A DNA stretch of 64,000 nucleotides, from the NCBI RefSeq assembly GCF_006442795.2, contig NZ_CP083956.1:2209501-2273500 (forward strand). The letters are read 5' to 3'. This stretch comes from Mesorhizobium sp. B1-1-8. Lineage in GTDB: Bacteria; Pseudomonadota; Alphaproteobacteria; Rhizobiales; Rhizobiaceae. Made by a program: the position numbers and the translations under genes. Below are positions 37,788 to 52,006 of this stretch, one piece after another; within the stretch, counting starts at the first letter, position 1, and each line of letters begins with the position of its first letter. The notes beneath the pieces are model-generated. The model saw only the letters and a program-made list of their open reading frames with translations. It was not told the origin of the DNA and searched no databases.

Positions 37788-38593
37788 TCATGATAGCCAG
37801 CGCCTGCTTGACCGCAAGGGCGCGGAACTTCGGCCGCACAGCCTGAACTGCCTATCAAACCCCGGCCGCATCGCAAAAATTTTCGTGATGATCCATTTCA
37901 ACCTTAAGCCCCGAATTTACAAAGACATTCGGACAGAAGCCAGTCGTGTCTCTGCCAACTCACGAGCTCATCAACAACGGTTCCAATTCATAAATTGTTA
38001 ACTAACCCATTTACAAGTCTATAATTTTCGAATTTACTAATAGCTAATGCAACTGAGGGTGGACGCAGATCGAGCGAAGGGCCGCTGTTTGCGGATGTCT
38101 GCGAACTAGGAGAGGATCGGGGACGCAAGCCACTTTCGTGCTTGAGGGCGTAGTGTTCTGGTGGCGTGCCAGTGTGCTGTCGTTTGACATCGGCCTTTTG
38201 AACAAAAGGCCGATGGTTCCTGATTTGTTTTTTCCTCGCAAGTAGTCGGTTCCCTCGTTGGTCGTCGCCGAGAAGTCGCGACAGGCGTGATGGAGTCGAC
38301 AGTGGTTCGAGTGTTGCTGCCTTCAGAGCAGGGTAGAACCCACGGAGTTCCCCGCTCCGACTTATCCCTCGCTTGTCCGAATATTTTTGCTCGCAAAGGC
38401 CGCATGGCGGCCGATGCCGTTCATGCCGCGGCGCGGCCCTGGGATCGCGACGCTTTCTTGCTGGAATTCGACGATTCCCAATGCCTGCCGCCGCGGCCCG
38501 CCTGGTCCGGTCGCGGGCGTTCGGCCCTGACTGAAACCTGAAAGCACCAGACGAGAGAGGCAGCGGCGCAGCCGCCGCCGATTGGAGGACATG
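37788..38593. other. Divergent intergenic region of the collagen / glycosylation locus
   Basis: About 800 bp separate the divergent operons. The part at ~37870-38050 is rich in A+T and probably holds promoters. No recognisable gene lies here. A GGAGG ribosome site precedes the small gene at 38594. Confidence 0.5.
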
Positions 38594-38908
38594 ATGAGCT
38601 ACACTGCGGGATTTGCGGTTATGGAAGTCACGGTCAGGGGCGTTTTGCCCATCGGTGACGCGTCTGAAAATGTAACTTACTTCATTCTGGACACGTCAAA
38701 GAGCTCGATCGTTGGTCAGGTCGTTCTTCCTAAAGCCGTCAAACGAAGCCTCGCTGTCGCTCTCACGGTCAAGGTCCCAAGCACCGCCGGCTCATATGCG
38801 ATTGGCACGTTTGACGATGGCGGGAATTTCCAGGCCGCCAGCTTCCTCCGCGTAGAGATCCCAACAGTTGACAGTCCCGACGGCGCCGTCGGGCCGTCGG
38901 GAAGATGA
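38594..38908 (+). CDS. Small beta-rich protein similar to the linker domain of the collagen-like protein
   Basis: The ATG at 38594 has GGAGG 5 bp upstream (104 residues; an ATG at 38591 is less well placed). By eye the sequence aligns with residues ~175-250 of the collagen-like protein next door. Shared features in the same order are G-V/T, N-x-TYY/F-x-LDT, VG-x-LP-x-A, TV-x-VP and a Tyr-Ile/Tyr segment. It has no signal peptide. It may be a partner or chaperone of the secreted protein, or an ancestral free copy of the domain. No known family was recognised. Confidence 0.65.
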   Translation: MSYTAGFAVMEVTVRGVLPIGDASENVTYFILDTSKSSIVGQVVLPKAVKRSLAVALTVKVPSTAGSYAIGTFDDGGNFQAASFLRVEIPTVDSPDGAVGPSGR

Positions 38909-38975
38909 TCCCTCCCCAACTTGCTTGCCCCGTCGCTCATCGGCCAGGCCGGTAGGCGATTTGCCGTTGAATTGA

Positions 38976-43817
<4,842 letters not shown>

Positions 43818-43859
43818 GCGGACGGCGGCCCTTTAGGGTCCGCTGGAAGGCGGGGAAAG

Positions 43860-43895
43860 GGCGCGGGGCCTTGCGGAAACGCAGGGTCCCGCGCC
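43860..43895 (+). other. Very strong hairpin between the collagen-like gene and its exporter
   Basis: A 16-bp stem (43860-43875 with 43880-43895; two G-T wobbles, no mismatch) is closed by a GAAA tetraloop. It begins 42 bp after the collagen-like stop codon and is followed by a weakly T-rich stretch. It could be a partial terminator or an mRNA-stability element that keeps substrate above exporter. A second, weaker 7-bp stem lies at 43817-43845. Confidence 0.65.
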
Positions 43896-44095
43896 TTGGT
43901 CGTTTCCGCACGGGACGGAAGCGGCGAGCGCTTTGGCGACCCGGATGCTCGCCGTTCACGGCGGGCGAGGGGCTGTCGGGCAAGGGGCTCGCACGGCCGG
44001 ACCGTCCGGGGTATAGTGCAGCTTGCCGGAGGAGGTGGGGGATCGGCCCGTTTCGGCAGTTTCGAACGCTCGCCTTCGCGACGGAAGAAAAGTAG

Positions 44096-46402
44096 ATGGC
44101 TAGTGTACCTGTGAACGCCGAAGGCCAGTTGATCGCGATCCAGGCCGGCACGGAAGCGGATGCAACCGGGACGGTCGCGCGAGAGAGCGACGCGGCGCGG
44201 ATTCCGGGTGGGCCAGCCGAGTTCGACCAGCTTGCGCCGCGCCTCAAGGCGATGCTGCGGGTCGCCCGTTATCACGGCGTCGAGCTCGACCCCAACGAAT
44301 TAAGGGCCGCGAGCGCCGGCCCGGTTCCGAACGCCGCCGATCTTTCCCAATGGGCGCAGGACGGCGGCATGTGGGCGCGCGCGGTCCGCATCCGCTGGTC
44401 GCATCTCCTGCGCTTCGAGCAGACGGGGCCGGTCGTTCTTTTGTTCAGCGACGGCGGCGCGGCCCTGCTTACGGGAGCCAGCGCCGAGCGGAACATCGTC
44501 TTCCTCAAGAGTGTCGACGCGCCGGACGATGCGCAAGGCGTGCCCATCGACGAGCTCCGTCTGCTACAGGTGTGGTCGGGCGAGGCCGTGCTGTTGCGGC
44601 CGACGCGGTCCTACATCGCGGCGGACGCGCCCTTCACCTTCCGCTGGCTGGTCGATCTCGTGCGGATCGAGAGCCGGCCGCTGCGCGACATCGGCACCGC
44701 CTCGTTCACGCTCAGCATCCTGACCATTCTGCCGCCCCTCATCGTCATGACGGTGGTCAACAAGGTGCTCCAATTCAACAGCACCTCGACCCTGGCGCTG
44801 CTGGCCGCGGTGATCGCCGTCGTCTTCGTCTACGAGACGCTGCTCGGCCACGCGCGGCGTATGATCATCAACGTCGTCGGCGCCCGCCTGGACACCAAGC
44901 TGCACCTGCACATCTTCAGCCGGCTGCTGCGCCTGCCGCTCGACTATTTCGAGCGCCATCCGGCCGGCGAGACCATGTACCACCTCGCGCAGGTCTACCG
45001 CATCCGCGAGTTCCTCACCGGCAAGCTGCTGAGCACGTTGCTGGACCTGATCACGCTGTGCGTGCTCGTACCGGTGATGTTCTACATCAACACCACGTTG
45101 GCCTGGATGGTGCTTTTCTGCGCCGGCGTGATCATGGCCATCATCTTCACCTTTCTTGCGCCGCTGCGTCAAAGATACCAGCGCGTGGTCGATGCGGAGA
45201 CCTGGAAGGCGGCCGCGCTCGGCGAGACCGTCGTCGGCATCAAGACCGTCAAGGCGCTCGGTCTCGAACCGCAACGCAAGGCGCTGTGGGACGAGCGGGT
45301 GGCAGAAGCCGGCAAGGCACGGCTCTCCTTCGGACAACTGGCGAATTGGCCGCAGACCCTCGTCACGCCAATCGAGCGTGTCATGGTGCTGGGCACCATG
45401 CTGATCGGCGCCTATCTCGCGATGAACGACCGATCGGGCTACATGGTCGGCAGCCTGTTCGCCTTCATGATGATCGCGCAACGCGTCGCCCAGCCGCTGG
45501 TCGGCCTGGCAAGGCTGGTCGAGGACTACGAGGAGGTCGGGGCGGCGATCGGCGAGGCCGCCTCGGTCCTCAACCGACCGCTGGAAAGCGCGTCCAATTC
45601 CGCGGGCTTGCGGCCAAGACTTGTCGGCCATATCGCCTTCAGCGATCTGACCTTCAGCTATATCGGTACCAAGACTCCGGCGCTCGACCGCGTCAGCTTC
45701 GAGGTCCCGGCAGGCTCGATGTTCGGCATCGTCGGGCGCAGCGGTTCGGGCAAATCGACGATTGCGCGCCTTTTGCAGGGGATCAATCGCGACTACAGCG
45801 GATTCCTCAAGCTCGACGGCGTCGACCTCAAGGAAATCAACCTTCGTCACCTTCGCCAGGGGCTTGGCGTCGTCCTGCAGGACAATTTCCTCTTCCGCGG
45901 CTCGATCCGCGACAACATCATCGCCGGGCGGCCCGGCCTGACGCTGTCCGACGCCATGCGCGCCGCCCACCTTGCCGGCGCGGCGGAATTCATTGAACGC
46001 ATGCCGAATGGCTACGACACATACATCGAAGAAGGGTCGCCCAACCTTTCGGGCGGCCAAAAGCAGCGCCTGGCGATCGCGCGGGCGCTGATCCACGATC
46101 CGACCATCCTGATCCTCGACGAGGCGACCAGCGCGCTCGACCCGGAAAGCGAGGCAGTAGTCAGCGCCAACCTGATGCGGATCGCCAGCGGCCGCACCAT
46201 GGTCATCGTTTCGCACCGGCTGGCCTCGCTCACCGAATGCGATCAGATCCTGGTCATGGACCAGGGCAAGGTTCTCGATGTCGCGCCGCACTCCATCCTG
46301 CTCGAGCGGTGCGGGCTGTACCGTCAGCTGTGGTTCCAGCAGAACCGCCATCTCGATGGGCGACATGGCCGCCTGGCGGCCGTGCCGCCTCGCGTCGTTT
46401 GA
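44096..46402 (+). CDS. Type I secretion ABC exporter (HlyB/LapB type)
   Basis: The 768-residue protein has three parts. Residues ~40-170 are a C39-peptidase-like domain; the expected catalytic Cys is not seen, so it should dock the substrate rather than cleave it. About six membrane segments lie at ~205-500. The ATPase domain has Walker A GRSGSGKST (~549), the signature NLSGGQKQR (~650) and Walker B LILDEATSALD (~675). It would export the collagen-like protein directly from the cytoplasm. The gene lies 278 bp after that gene and 13 bp before its adaptor. Confidence 0.92.
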   Translation: MASVPVNAEGQLIAIQAGTEADATGTVARESDAARIPGGPAEFDQLAPRLKAMLRVARYHGVELDPNELRAASAGPVPNAADLSQWAQDGGMWARAVRIRWSHLLRFEQTGPVVLLFSDGGAALLTGASAERNIVFLKSVDAPDDAQGVPIDELRLLQVWSGEAVLLRPTRSYIAADAPFTFRWLVDLVRIESRPLRDIGTASFTLSILTILPPLIVMTVVNKVLQFNSTSTLALLAAVIAVVFVYETLLGHARRMIINVVGARLDTKLHLHIFSRLLRLPLDYFERHPAGETMYHLAQVYRIREFLTGKLLSTLLDLITLCVLVPVMFYINTTLAWMVLFCAGVIMAIIFTFLAPLRQRYQRVVDAETWKAAALGETVVGIKTVKALGLEPQRKALWDERVAEAGKARLSFGQLANWPQTLVTPIERVMVLGTMLIGAYLAMNDRSGYMVGSLFAFMMIAQRVAQPLVGLARLVEDYEEVGAAIGEAASVLNRPLESASNSAGLRPRLVGHIAFSDLTFSYIGTKTPALDRVSFEVPAGSMFGIVGRSGSGKSTIARLLQGINRDYSGFLKLDGVDLKEINLRHLRQGLGVVLQDNFLFRGSIRDNIIAGRPGLTLSDAMRAAHLAGAAEFIERMPNGYDTYIEEGSPNLSGGQKQRLAIARALIHDPTILILDEATSALDPESEAVVSANLMRIASGRTMVIVSHRLASLTECDQILVMDQGKVLDVAPHSILLERCGLYRQLWFQQNRHLDGRHGRLAAVPPRVV

Positions 46403-46415
46403 GTTCGGGGCGGCC

Positions 46416-47822
46416 ATGAGCAGCACCACCTTCTCCAACCTCCCTGTCCGCCGGCGCCGCGTGGAAGCGAGCGATCCGACGGCGCCTGCCATTCTCGAAT
46501 TCCAATGGCCGTCGACGGCAGTCGCGAATGCGCCCATTCCCCGGGTTGCGCGCAGCATTGTCTGGATCATCTCGAGCCTGGTCGTTGCCCTGATCACCCT
46601 CGCGGCGCTGATACCGGTTGACCAAGTCGTCACGACGAGAGGCCTGGTGGTCTCGCAATCGCCCAACATCATCGTCCAACCGCTGGAGACGGCGATCGTC
46701 CGCTCGATCGAGGTGCGCGAAGGGCAGCAGGTGAAAGCCGGTCAGTTGCTGGCCCGTCTCGACGCCACCTTTGCCTCGGCCGATCTCACGGCATTGGCTA
46801 CCCAGGTCGCGACGCTGGAAGCCGAGGTGGCGCGCCTGAAGGCCGAGTCCGACGGAAAGCCCTTCAGCTATGACGGACTGGACCCCAGCTGGACGCTGCA
46901 GTCCTCGATCTTCGACCGCCGCAAGGCGGTCTATGACGCCAAGCTGGAAAGCTTTGACCGGCAGAGCGACGAGCTCAGTTCCGTTATCTCCCGCTCCCAG
47001 TCCGACGCCGACGGCTACCGGGCGCGGCTGGCCGTCGCGGGATCGATCCAGCAGATGCGCAAGCAGCTCGAAGAAAGACAGGTTGGAAGCCGTCTCAACA
47101 CGCTCATTGCCGAGGACAATTCGGCGGAAATGTTGCGCTCGCTCACCAACGCCGATCAGACGACGGAGGCCGCCAAGCGCCAGCAGGCGGCGGTCGCGGC
47201 CGAGCGTGACGGCTACATCCAGAGCTGGCGTGCCGAGGTTTCGCAGAGCCTGTCGGATGCCAACTCGCGCATGTCCGACGCCCGCGAACTGCTCAACAAG
47301 GCGAAGCTGCGCAAGCAACTGGTGGAACTGAGGAGCGAAGCCGACGCCACCGTCCAGTCTGTGGCAAAGGTCTCCGTTGGCTCGGTCCTGCAGTCCGGGG
47401 AGCGGTTGATCACGCTGGTGCCCGCCGACGCGGTGCTCGAGATCGAAACGAACATAATCGGTCGCAGCAGCGGGTTCGTCCATGTCGGCGATCCCGTGGC
47501 GATCAAGTTCGATACGTTTCCTTATTCGCAGTATGGGTTGGCGCACGGAACGGTTCGCACGGTCAGCCCGGACTCCTTCTCGGCCAGGGAACAGGCGCGC
47601 GACCCCAACAGCTCTTTGGCCATGCTGCCCTCGGATGCAGACCTGTTCTATCGCACGCAGATTTCGATCGACGACATCGCCCTGCATGGCGTGCCCGCGG
47701 GCTTCGCGATCAGTACCGGCATGCCGGTCACCGCGGATGTGAAGGTAGGGCGCCGCACGGTCCTCAAATACATTCTCGGTGCGATGCTGCCGATAGGCCA
47801 GGAAGCGATGCGGGAGCCGTGA
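46416..47822 (+). CDS. HlyD-family membrane fusion protein of type I secretion
   Basis: The 468-residue protein has one membrane segment near residues 48-68, then the lipoyl-like half (VQPLETAIVRSIEVREGQQV, ~88-107), a long helical hairpin (~120-330) and the second lipoyl/beta-barrel half (LITLVPADAVLEIE, ~348). This is the layout of adaptors that link an inner-membrane exporter to a TolC-type outer-membrane channel. No TolC homologue is encoded in the window, so a housekeeping TolC must be used. Confidence 0.9.
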   Translation: MSSTTFSNLPVRRRRVEASDPTAPAILEFQWPSTAVANAPIPRVARSIVWIISSLVVALITLAALIPVDQVVTTRGLVVSQSPNIIVQPLETAIVRSIEVREGQQVKAGQLLARLDATFASADLTALATQVATLEAEVARLKAESDGKPFSYDGLDPSWTLQSSIFDRRKAVYDAKLESFDRQSDELSSVISRSQSDADGYRARLAVAGSIQQMRKQLEERQVGSRLNTLIAEDNSAEMLRSLTNADQTTEAAKRQQAAVAAERDGYIQSWRAEVSQSLSDANSRMSDARELLNKAKLRKQLVELRSEADATVQSVAKVSVGSVLQSGERLITLVPADAVLEIETNIIGRSSGFVHVGDPVAIKFDTFPYSQYGLAHGTVRTVSPDSFSAREQARDPNSSLAMLPSDADLFYRTQISIDDIALHGVPAGFAISTGMPVTADVKVGRRTVLKYILGAMLPIGQEAMREP

Positions 47823-47823
47823 G

Positions 47824-49554
47824 ATGGCGATCCTGGATCGGCTGACCGGATTGCGTCCAGCGCTGGCGCTGCGCAGGGCGGTCCAGCTTGCCGAAGCTGG
47901 AAAGGCCGCGCAAGCTTTCCACCTTATGGCGACCGCTGCTCGCGCCGACATCCCGGAAGCGGAGTACCGCGTCGCCCGCTGCTATCTCGAAGGTTCGGGC
48001 GTACCGCCGAGCCTATCGGAGGGCGCGCGCTGGCTGCGGCGGGCAGCCGATCACGGAAACGCCGACGCACAGGCGCTTCTCGCCGCCCTGTTCGTGGCCG
48101 GGCTGGCAGGCCAGGAAGACGACGCGAAGGGCAAAAGTTCGCAGAGTCTGTTCCAGCAGGAATCCTCACAGGCGCCGGATTTCTCGATGGCACTCCTCTT
48201 CGCCCGCAAGGCGGCCGAAGCAGGGTCGGCAACCGGGCAGGCGGTTCTAGGCTACGTCCTGAGCAAAGGTCCCGCGGACCTGCGTGATCTTGATGAAGCC
48301 CATGTCTGGTATGAGAAGTCTGCGGCCGCGGGCTGTCCGGAGGGATGTCTTGGCTTTGCCCTCTCGCTCGCCAGGCGCAAGCGGCCCGAGGATAGGGGCA
48401 GGATTGCCGCCGAGGTGCGGCGCGCGGCGGATGCGGGCTTGCCGACGGCAATGTATCTTCTGGCAGCGCTCACCGAGCACGGCGTGGGCGTACCGGTCGA
48501 TCACGACGCCGCCAGGCAGCTCTATCAGCTCGCGGCGGAGCGGGGTCTGGCATCGGCCCAGCTCCGGCTTGGGTTGGGGCTGGTCGACGGCAGCCTGGCG
48601 GTTCAGGATCCCGTTGCCGGCGAGGCATGGATGCGCCGCGCCGCGCTGGCCGGAAATCTCGACGCGGCCTATCGCCTTGGCGAACGGCATGTGAAGGGCC
48701 CTCAGCTTGACTACGCTGAAGCCGCGACGTGGTACCGGCGGGCCGCGGAAGCCGGTCATCAGGCGGCCGCGCGCGCCTTGAGCTCGCTTTATCTGTCGGG
48801 AAATGGGGTGGCTCAGGACGCCGAGGAAGGAAAGCGCTGGCTGCGCGCCGCTGCGAAAGGGGGCAACCGGGAATCGCAAGTCGACCTCGCCAACCTCGTC
48901 CTCGAAGGTGCCGGTAAGCTCGACGACGGTACCGATGTTGCCGGCTGGTTCGAGGTGGCGGCCTTGTCCGGCGATTTGATAGCGGCCTTCAACCTCGGCC
49001 TCTGCTTCAACGAAGGGGTCGGAGTGGGCAAGGACCAGGAGCGAGCGGCGCAATGGATGAGGCGCGCGGCCGAGGGCGTCACCCAGGCGCAGTATATGTA
49101 CGCACGCATGCTTCAGGACGGGCGCGGTGTGCCCAGCGATCTCGCGCAAGCCCGCTTGTGGTTCAAGCGAGCGGCCGATGCCGGCATGGCGGACGCGCAG
49201 GCGGCTCTGGCGGAAATGCTGCTGAACGGGCGCGGCGGCGAAAGTTCTTCGGTACCTGCGGCGCACCTTTTCAAGCAGGCCGCGGCCGCCGGTCACGTCG
49301 GCGCCATGTTCGCAATCGGTGCATTGTTCGAGGCTGGCCAGGGCCTATCACTCGATCACAAAGCCGCGCAGAAATGGTTCGCCGCCGCCGCCGAGCGAGG
49401 ACATGCGCCGGCCCAACTCATGCTCGGCCGATATCTCATCAAAGGTGTCGCCGGGGAGCACGACCCAGTCGCCGGCCGTGTTTGGCTTGAGCGAGCAGCA
49501 GCGCAAGGTGTCATTGAAGCCGCCGACGAACTCGCCGATTTCGCGCTGAGTTAA
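47824..49554 (+). CDS. Sel1-repeat protein linked to the type I secretion system
   Basis: The 576-residue protein begins 1 bp after the adaptor gene. It consists almost entirely of about 13 Sel1/TPR-like repeats of ~36 residues (for example ARWLRRAADHGNADAQALLA). There is no signal peptide. Sel1 repeats are protein-interaction scaffolds. In this operon it may hold the substrate, the glycosyltransferases (which also carry TPR regions) or the exporter together; that is inference. Confidence 0.85.
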   Translation: MAILDRLTGLRPALALRRAVQLAEAGKAAQAFHLMATAARADIPEAEYRVARCYLEGSGVPPSLSEGARWLRRAADHGNADAQALLAALFVAGLAGQEDDAKGKSSQSLFQQESSQAPDFSMALLFARKAAEAGSATGQAVLGYVLSKGPADLRDLDEAHVWYEKSAAAGCPEGCLGFALSLARRKRPEDRGRIAAEVRRAADAGLPTAMYLLAALTEHGVGVPVDHDAARQLYQLAAERGLASAQLRLGLGLVDGSLAVQDPVAGEAWMRRAALAGNLDAAYRLGERHVKGPQLDYAEAATWYRRAAEAGHQAAARALSSLYLSGNGVAQDAEEGKRWLRAAAKGGNRESQVDLANLVLEGAGKLDDGTDVAGWFEVAALSGDLIAAFNLGLCFNEGVGVGKDQERAAQWMRRAAEGVTQAQYMYARMLQDGRGVPSDLAQARLWFKRAADAGMADAQAALAEMLLNGRGGESSSVPAAHLFKQAAAAGHVGAMFAIGALFEAGQGLSLDHKAAQKWFAAAAERGHAPAQLMLGRYLIKGVAGEHDPVAGRVWLERAAAQGVIEAADELADFALS

Positions 49555-49652
49555 GCCCACCGACGCGACCGCATTGTGTCGTCATTCCCAATCAGTCGAC
49601 TCGCGCGGCGAGAATTCTGATCAAAATAAACTCGACATCATAGTTGAGTAAT

Positions 49653-49665
49653 TGCTAAATTAGCA
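49653..49665. promoter_or_regulatory. Perfect palindrome upstream of the exoX-like gene
   Basis: TGCTAA-A-TTAGCA is a perfect 6+1+6 palindrome in an A/T-rich stretch, 34 bp before the start codon. It is a plausible operator; the regulator is unknown. Confidence 0.45.
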
Positions 49666-49699
49666 TTTTGTTAACCTTCTGCTTCCGGTATTCAACCCG

Positions 49700-49966
49700 A
49701 TGTATTTTCCGCAGTTTCTGATTGGGATGCTCACGACGTCGGGCATCGTTGCGTTCTGGAGCTACATGGCCACAGGGTCGATCTGGCAGGCTTTGGGCTG
49801 GACTATCGTGGCCGCGGTTTTGTTGCAGGTCGCATACTTCGTGCTGACAACTTGGCTTGTTTCCAAACGGCGCGATTTGGAAAAGACAGGTGCAGACAAG
49901 GATACAGCCCGAGTGCCCCCCAGCCCGATTCGGCCGACGCGTAATAGGGATGGTCGCACGCACTAG
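49700..49966 (+). CDS. exoX: Exopolysaccharide production repressor, ExoX/Psi-like
   Basis: The 88-residue protein starts MYFPQFLIGML and has two hydrophobic segments (~5-25 and ~33-52), followed by a charged tail. Start motif, topology and length fit the small rhizobial inner-membrane repressors ExoX/PsiA that lower exopolysaccharide synthesis after transcription. It lies downstream of the surface-protein operon but has its own A/T-rich leader. The symbol rests on resemblance, not on a search. Confidence 0.7.
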   Translation: MYFPQFLIGMLTTSGIVAFWSYMATGSIWQALGWTIVAAVLLQVAYFVLTTWLVSKRRDLEKTGADKDTARVPPSPIRPTRNRDGRTH

Positions 49967-51194
49967 GCGCGATAGACGCTACTTTGGAACTGAAATGCGA
50001 CCCCTTACCTAATTCCGCGAGACTACGCGTGGGCAATATGATGACTGAGAAACTGGACCAGTGCTCTTCCCCGTATAGTGGAGTGGCCCAACCCGCGATG
50101 TCACTGGACGTCGGTCTTGATGAAACATCGGCGACTGCAGGTCATGGCCTATTTTCGTAGCCCGGCCAAGTGTCAGCAGAATTGGGCAACGGCTCGCCTT
50201 CTGGCGAAGAGAAAGCAGCACGACGCGGTCGAGTTCGCCGCTCATCGCGATTGCTCCACTTATCGACAACAAAGGCTTTCTTCTCTTCAGCCGTTCCGGT
50301 CGCCTTTGTAGGTTTCATATCCCCTGCGTGGCGACCAAAATGGCGACCCGGTTGCACTCGGGGCTCGCGGGGTGCGGGGAGAAATGCAACCGGGCCATGC
50401 CGGAAGTCCTCCCGGCGATTTAAGAATGACTTTTATTTTGATAAAATACAAGAGATTGCTAATATATCCAGCTGGGACTCCAATGAGCATCTTGGCCGCT
50501 TCGAGGAGCGGGAGTGCTTTAGCGTAGAATGGCGTGCACAAGGGCGGGTCTGCTTCGCGCCAGCAACTCAGACGTAGAGCCCGCCTTTGCGACATCCCAT
50601 AAGCGGACACGTGCGCGCGGTATGAGGTGGCATACTGCCAGAACCGGAGACCGACGCCATCGAAGCTCTCCACGCAAGCTGGACGCATGGCCACAGCGAG
50701 TATACGACCTTCTATGCCGGGAGCCCGGTTGGATCCGCGATCGGCGGAAAGCTTTCCACGTCGGCTCCGCGAGCGCCGCGCTCGACTTCGGCGCCGTCCT
50801 ACTCCTGGTTTGCCCAGCCATTCTGTGGGTATTCCACCGTATCGTCGCTGGCCAGAATCGGCCGGCTATTCCATCGATGTAAAAACTCGCAAGCAAGCCT
50901 TATGTGACATCCCGGGGCATGGTGTGGTGCCTAGCGCGGTGGTCATCGACGCTTTACTGTAGGTGTTAGTGTCTGTCCCAAATCTTAATGAGCCGGCAGA
51001 ATCGGTTAGTGGATTTCGGTTTGCGCGGCTAGGCATCCCCCCTCACACACTCTCGCCGATTGGGTATGTCTCCATGACGAATATGAACACGAGGCTTCGA
51101 AGCATGAGCGTCCTGCCGAGGATGCAGGATGTTGCCACTAGCAAGCGGCGATAGCGTTTCAGCCGCTGGCCCGGGCCGCGAAGGAGTAAGGATA
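49967..51194. other. Long stretch without a recognised gene
   Basis: About 1.2 kb hold only chance frames on both strands, with no domain resemblance. It marks the start of a decayed region. Confidence 0.5.
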
Positions 51195-51753
51195 GCTTCT
51201 GTGGTTCTCTTTCATTCGGTTCTTGGCTTGCGGCCAGTGGAGTTGGCCGCCGCGGAGATGATCCGTGCGGCGGGACACAGCGCCAGACCTCTATGGCGGC
51301 GCGATCGCTGATACGGTCGAGCAAGGCATGAAGTTGAAGGACGATATAGGCTGGCTCCGCATTTGCGAGCGGGCGAAGTCCGCTTTGGCGGACCTGCCCG
51401 CATCAACGATCCTGGCCGGCTTCTCCATGGGGTGTGGCGTGGTAGCGTCCGTCTGGCCGAGCCGCCCCGAAACCAAGGGCATCTTGTTGCTGCACGCGTT
51501 GGCAGAGATACCGAGCGCAATGGACCTTGCCGGCTTACGAGTGCAGTTGCGTGTGGGCGAGTACGATGACTTCTGGCCTGCAGAGGAGCTCGCGAATTGG
51601 CAAGCCGAAGCGAAGCGAGCGAAGATTGCCGCCGAGCTGTTCGTATACAGCGACGCCGGCCACTTTTACACCGATGGAAGCGCTGCGGAGCATCAAACTA
51701 CGGCGGCCGACCAGACATGGGAACGGGTGCTACGGTTCCTTGACGAGGTTTAG
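51195..51753 (+). pseudogene. Dienelactone hydrolase family protein, frameshifted
   Basis: The N-terminal part (VVLFHSVLGLRPVELAAAE, to ~51290) is in one frame. The rest (DLYGGAIADTVEQGMKLKDD, the nucleophile elbow AGFSMGCGV, and SDAGHFYTD) is in another. A small deletion near 51290 separates them. The Ser and His of the expected triad are present in the second frame, but the start and first strand are lost from it. Confidence 0.8.
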
Positions 51754-51998
51754 CCAAGCCTTGCGAGCAGACATGCTCTTCGGTTGCCGCCCATCACTTT
51801 TAGGAGAGGTGCCATGTGGACCGTTGTGCTCAGGGGCAAGAAATATGCGAAGCGCGAAGACGCAGACGGGTTCTGGGAAGTTTTTTGACGTCGCAACCGG
51901 CGAGGTAGCGAAGTTTGGTGGCCTGATTCTGTCGCATCTTGACCTAGAGATGGCGACTGGTGCGCTCGATATGTTGCAAAATCAGGTTCTGCGAGAGA

Positions 51999-52006
51999 AC
52001 GGCCAG
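51999..52006 (+). repeat. Target-site duplication, left copy
   Basis: ACGGCCAG, identical to 53432-53439. An 8-bp duplication is the usual product of IS256-family insertion. Confidence 0.8.

Noticed and set aside
38101..38405. Small frames in the divergent intergenic region
   Set aside because: No ribosome sites, no domains and irregular composition.
44564..46672. A 702-residue minus-strand frame opposite the type I exporter
   Set aside because: The plus-strand frame has all exporter motifs; the antisense frame is a high-GC shadow.
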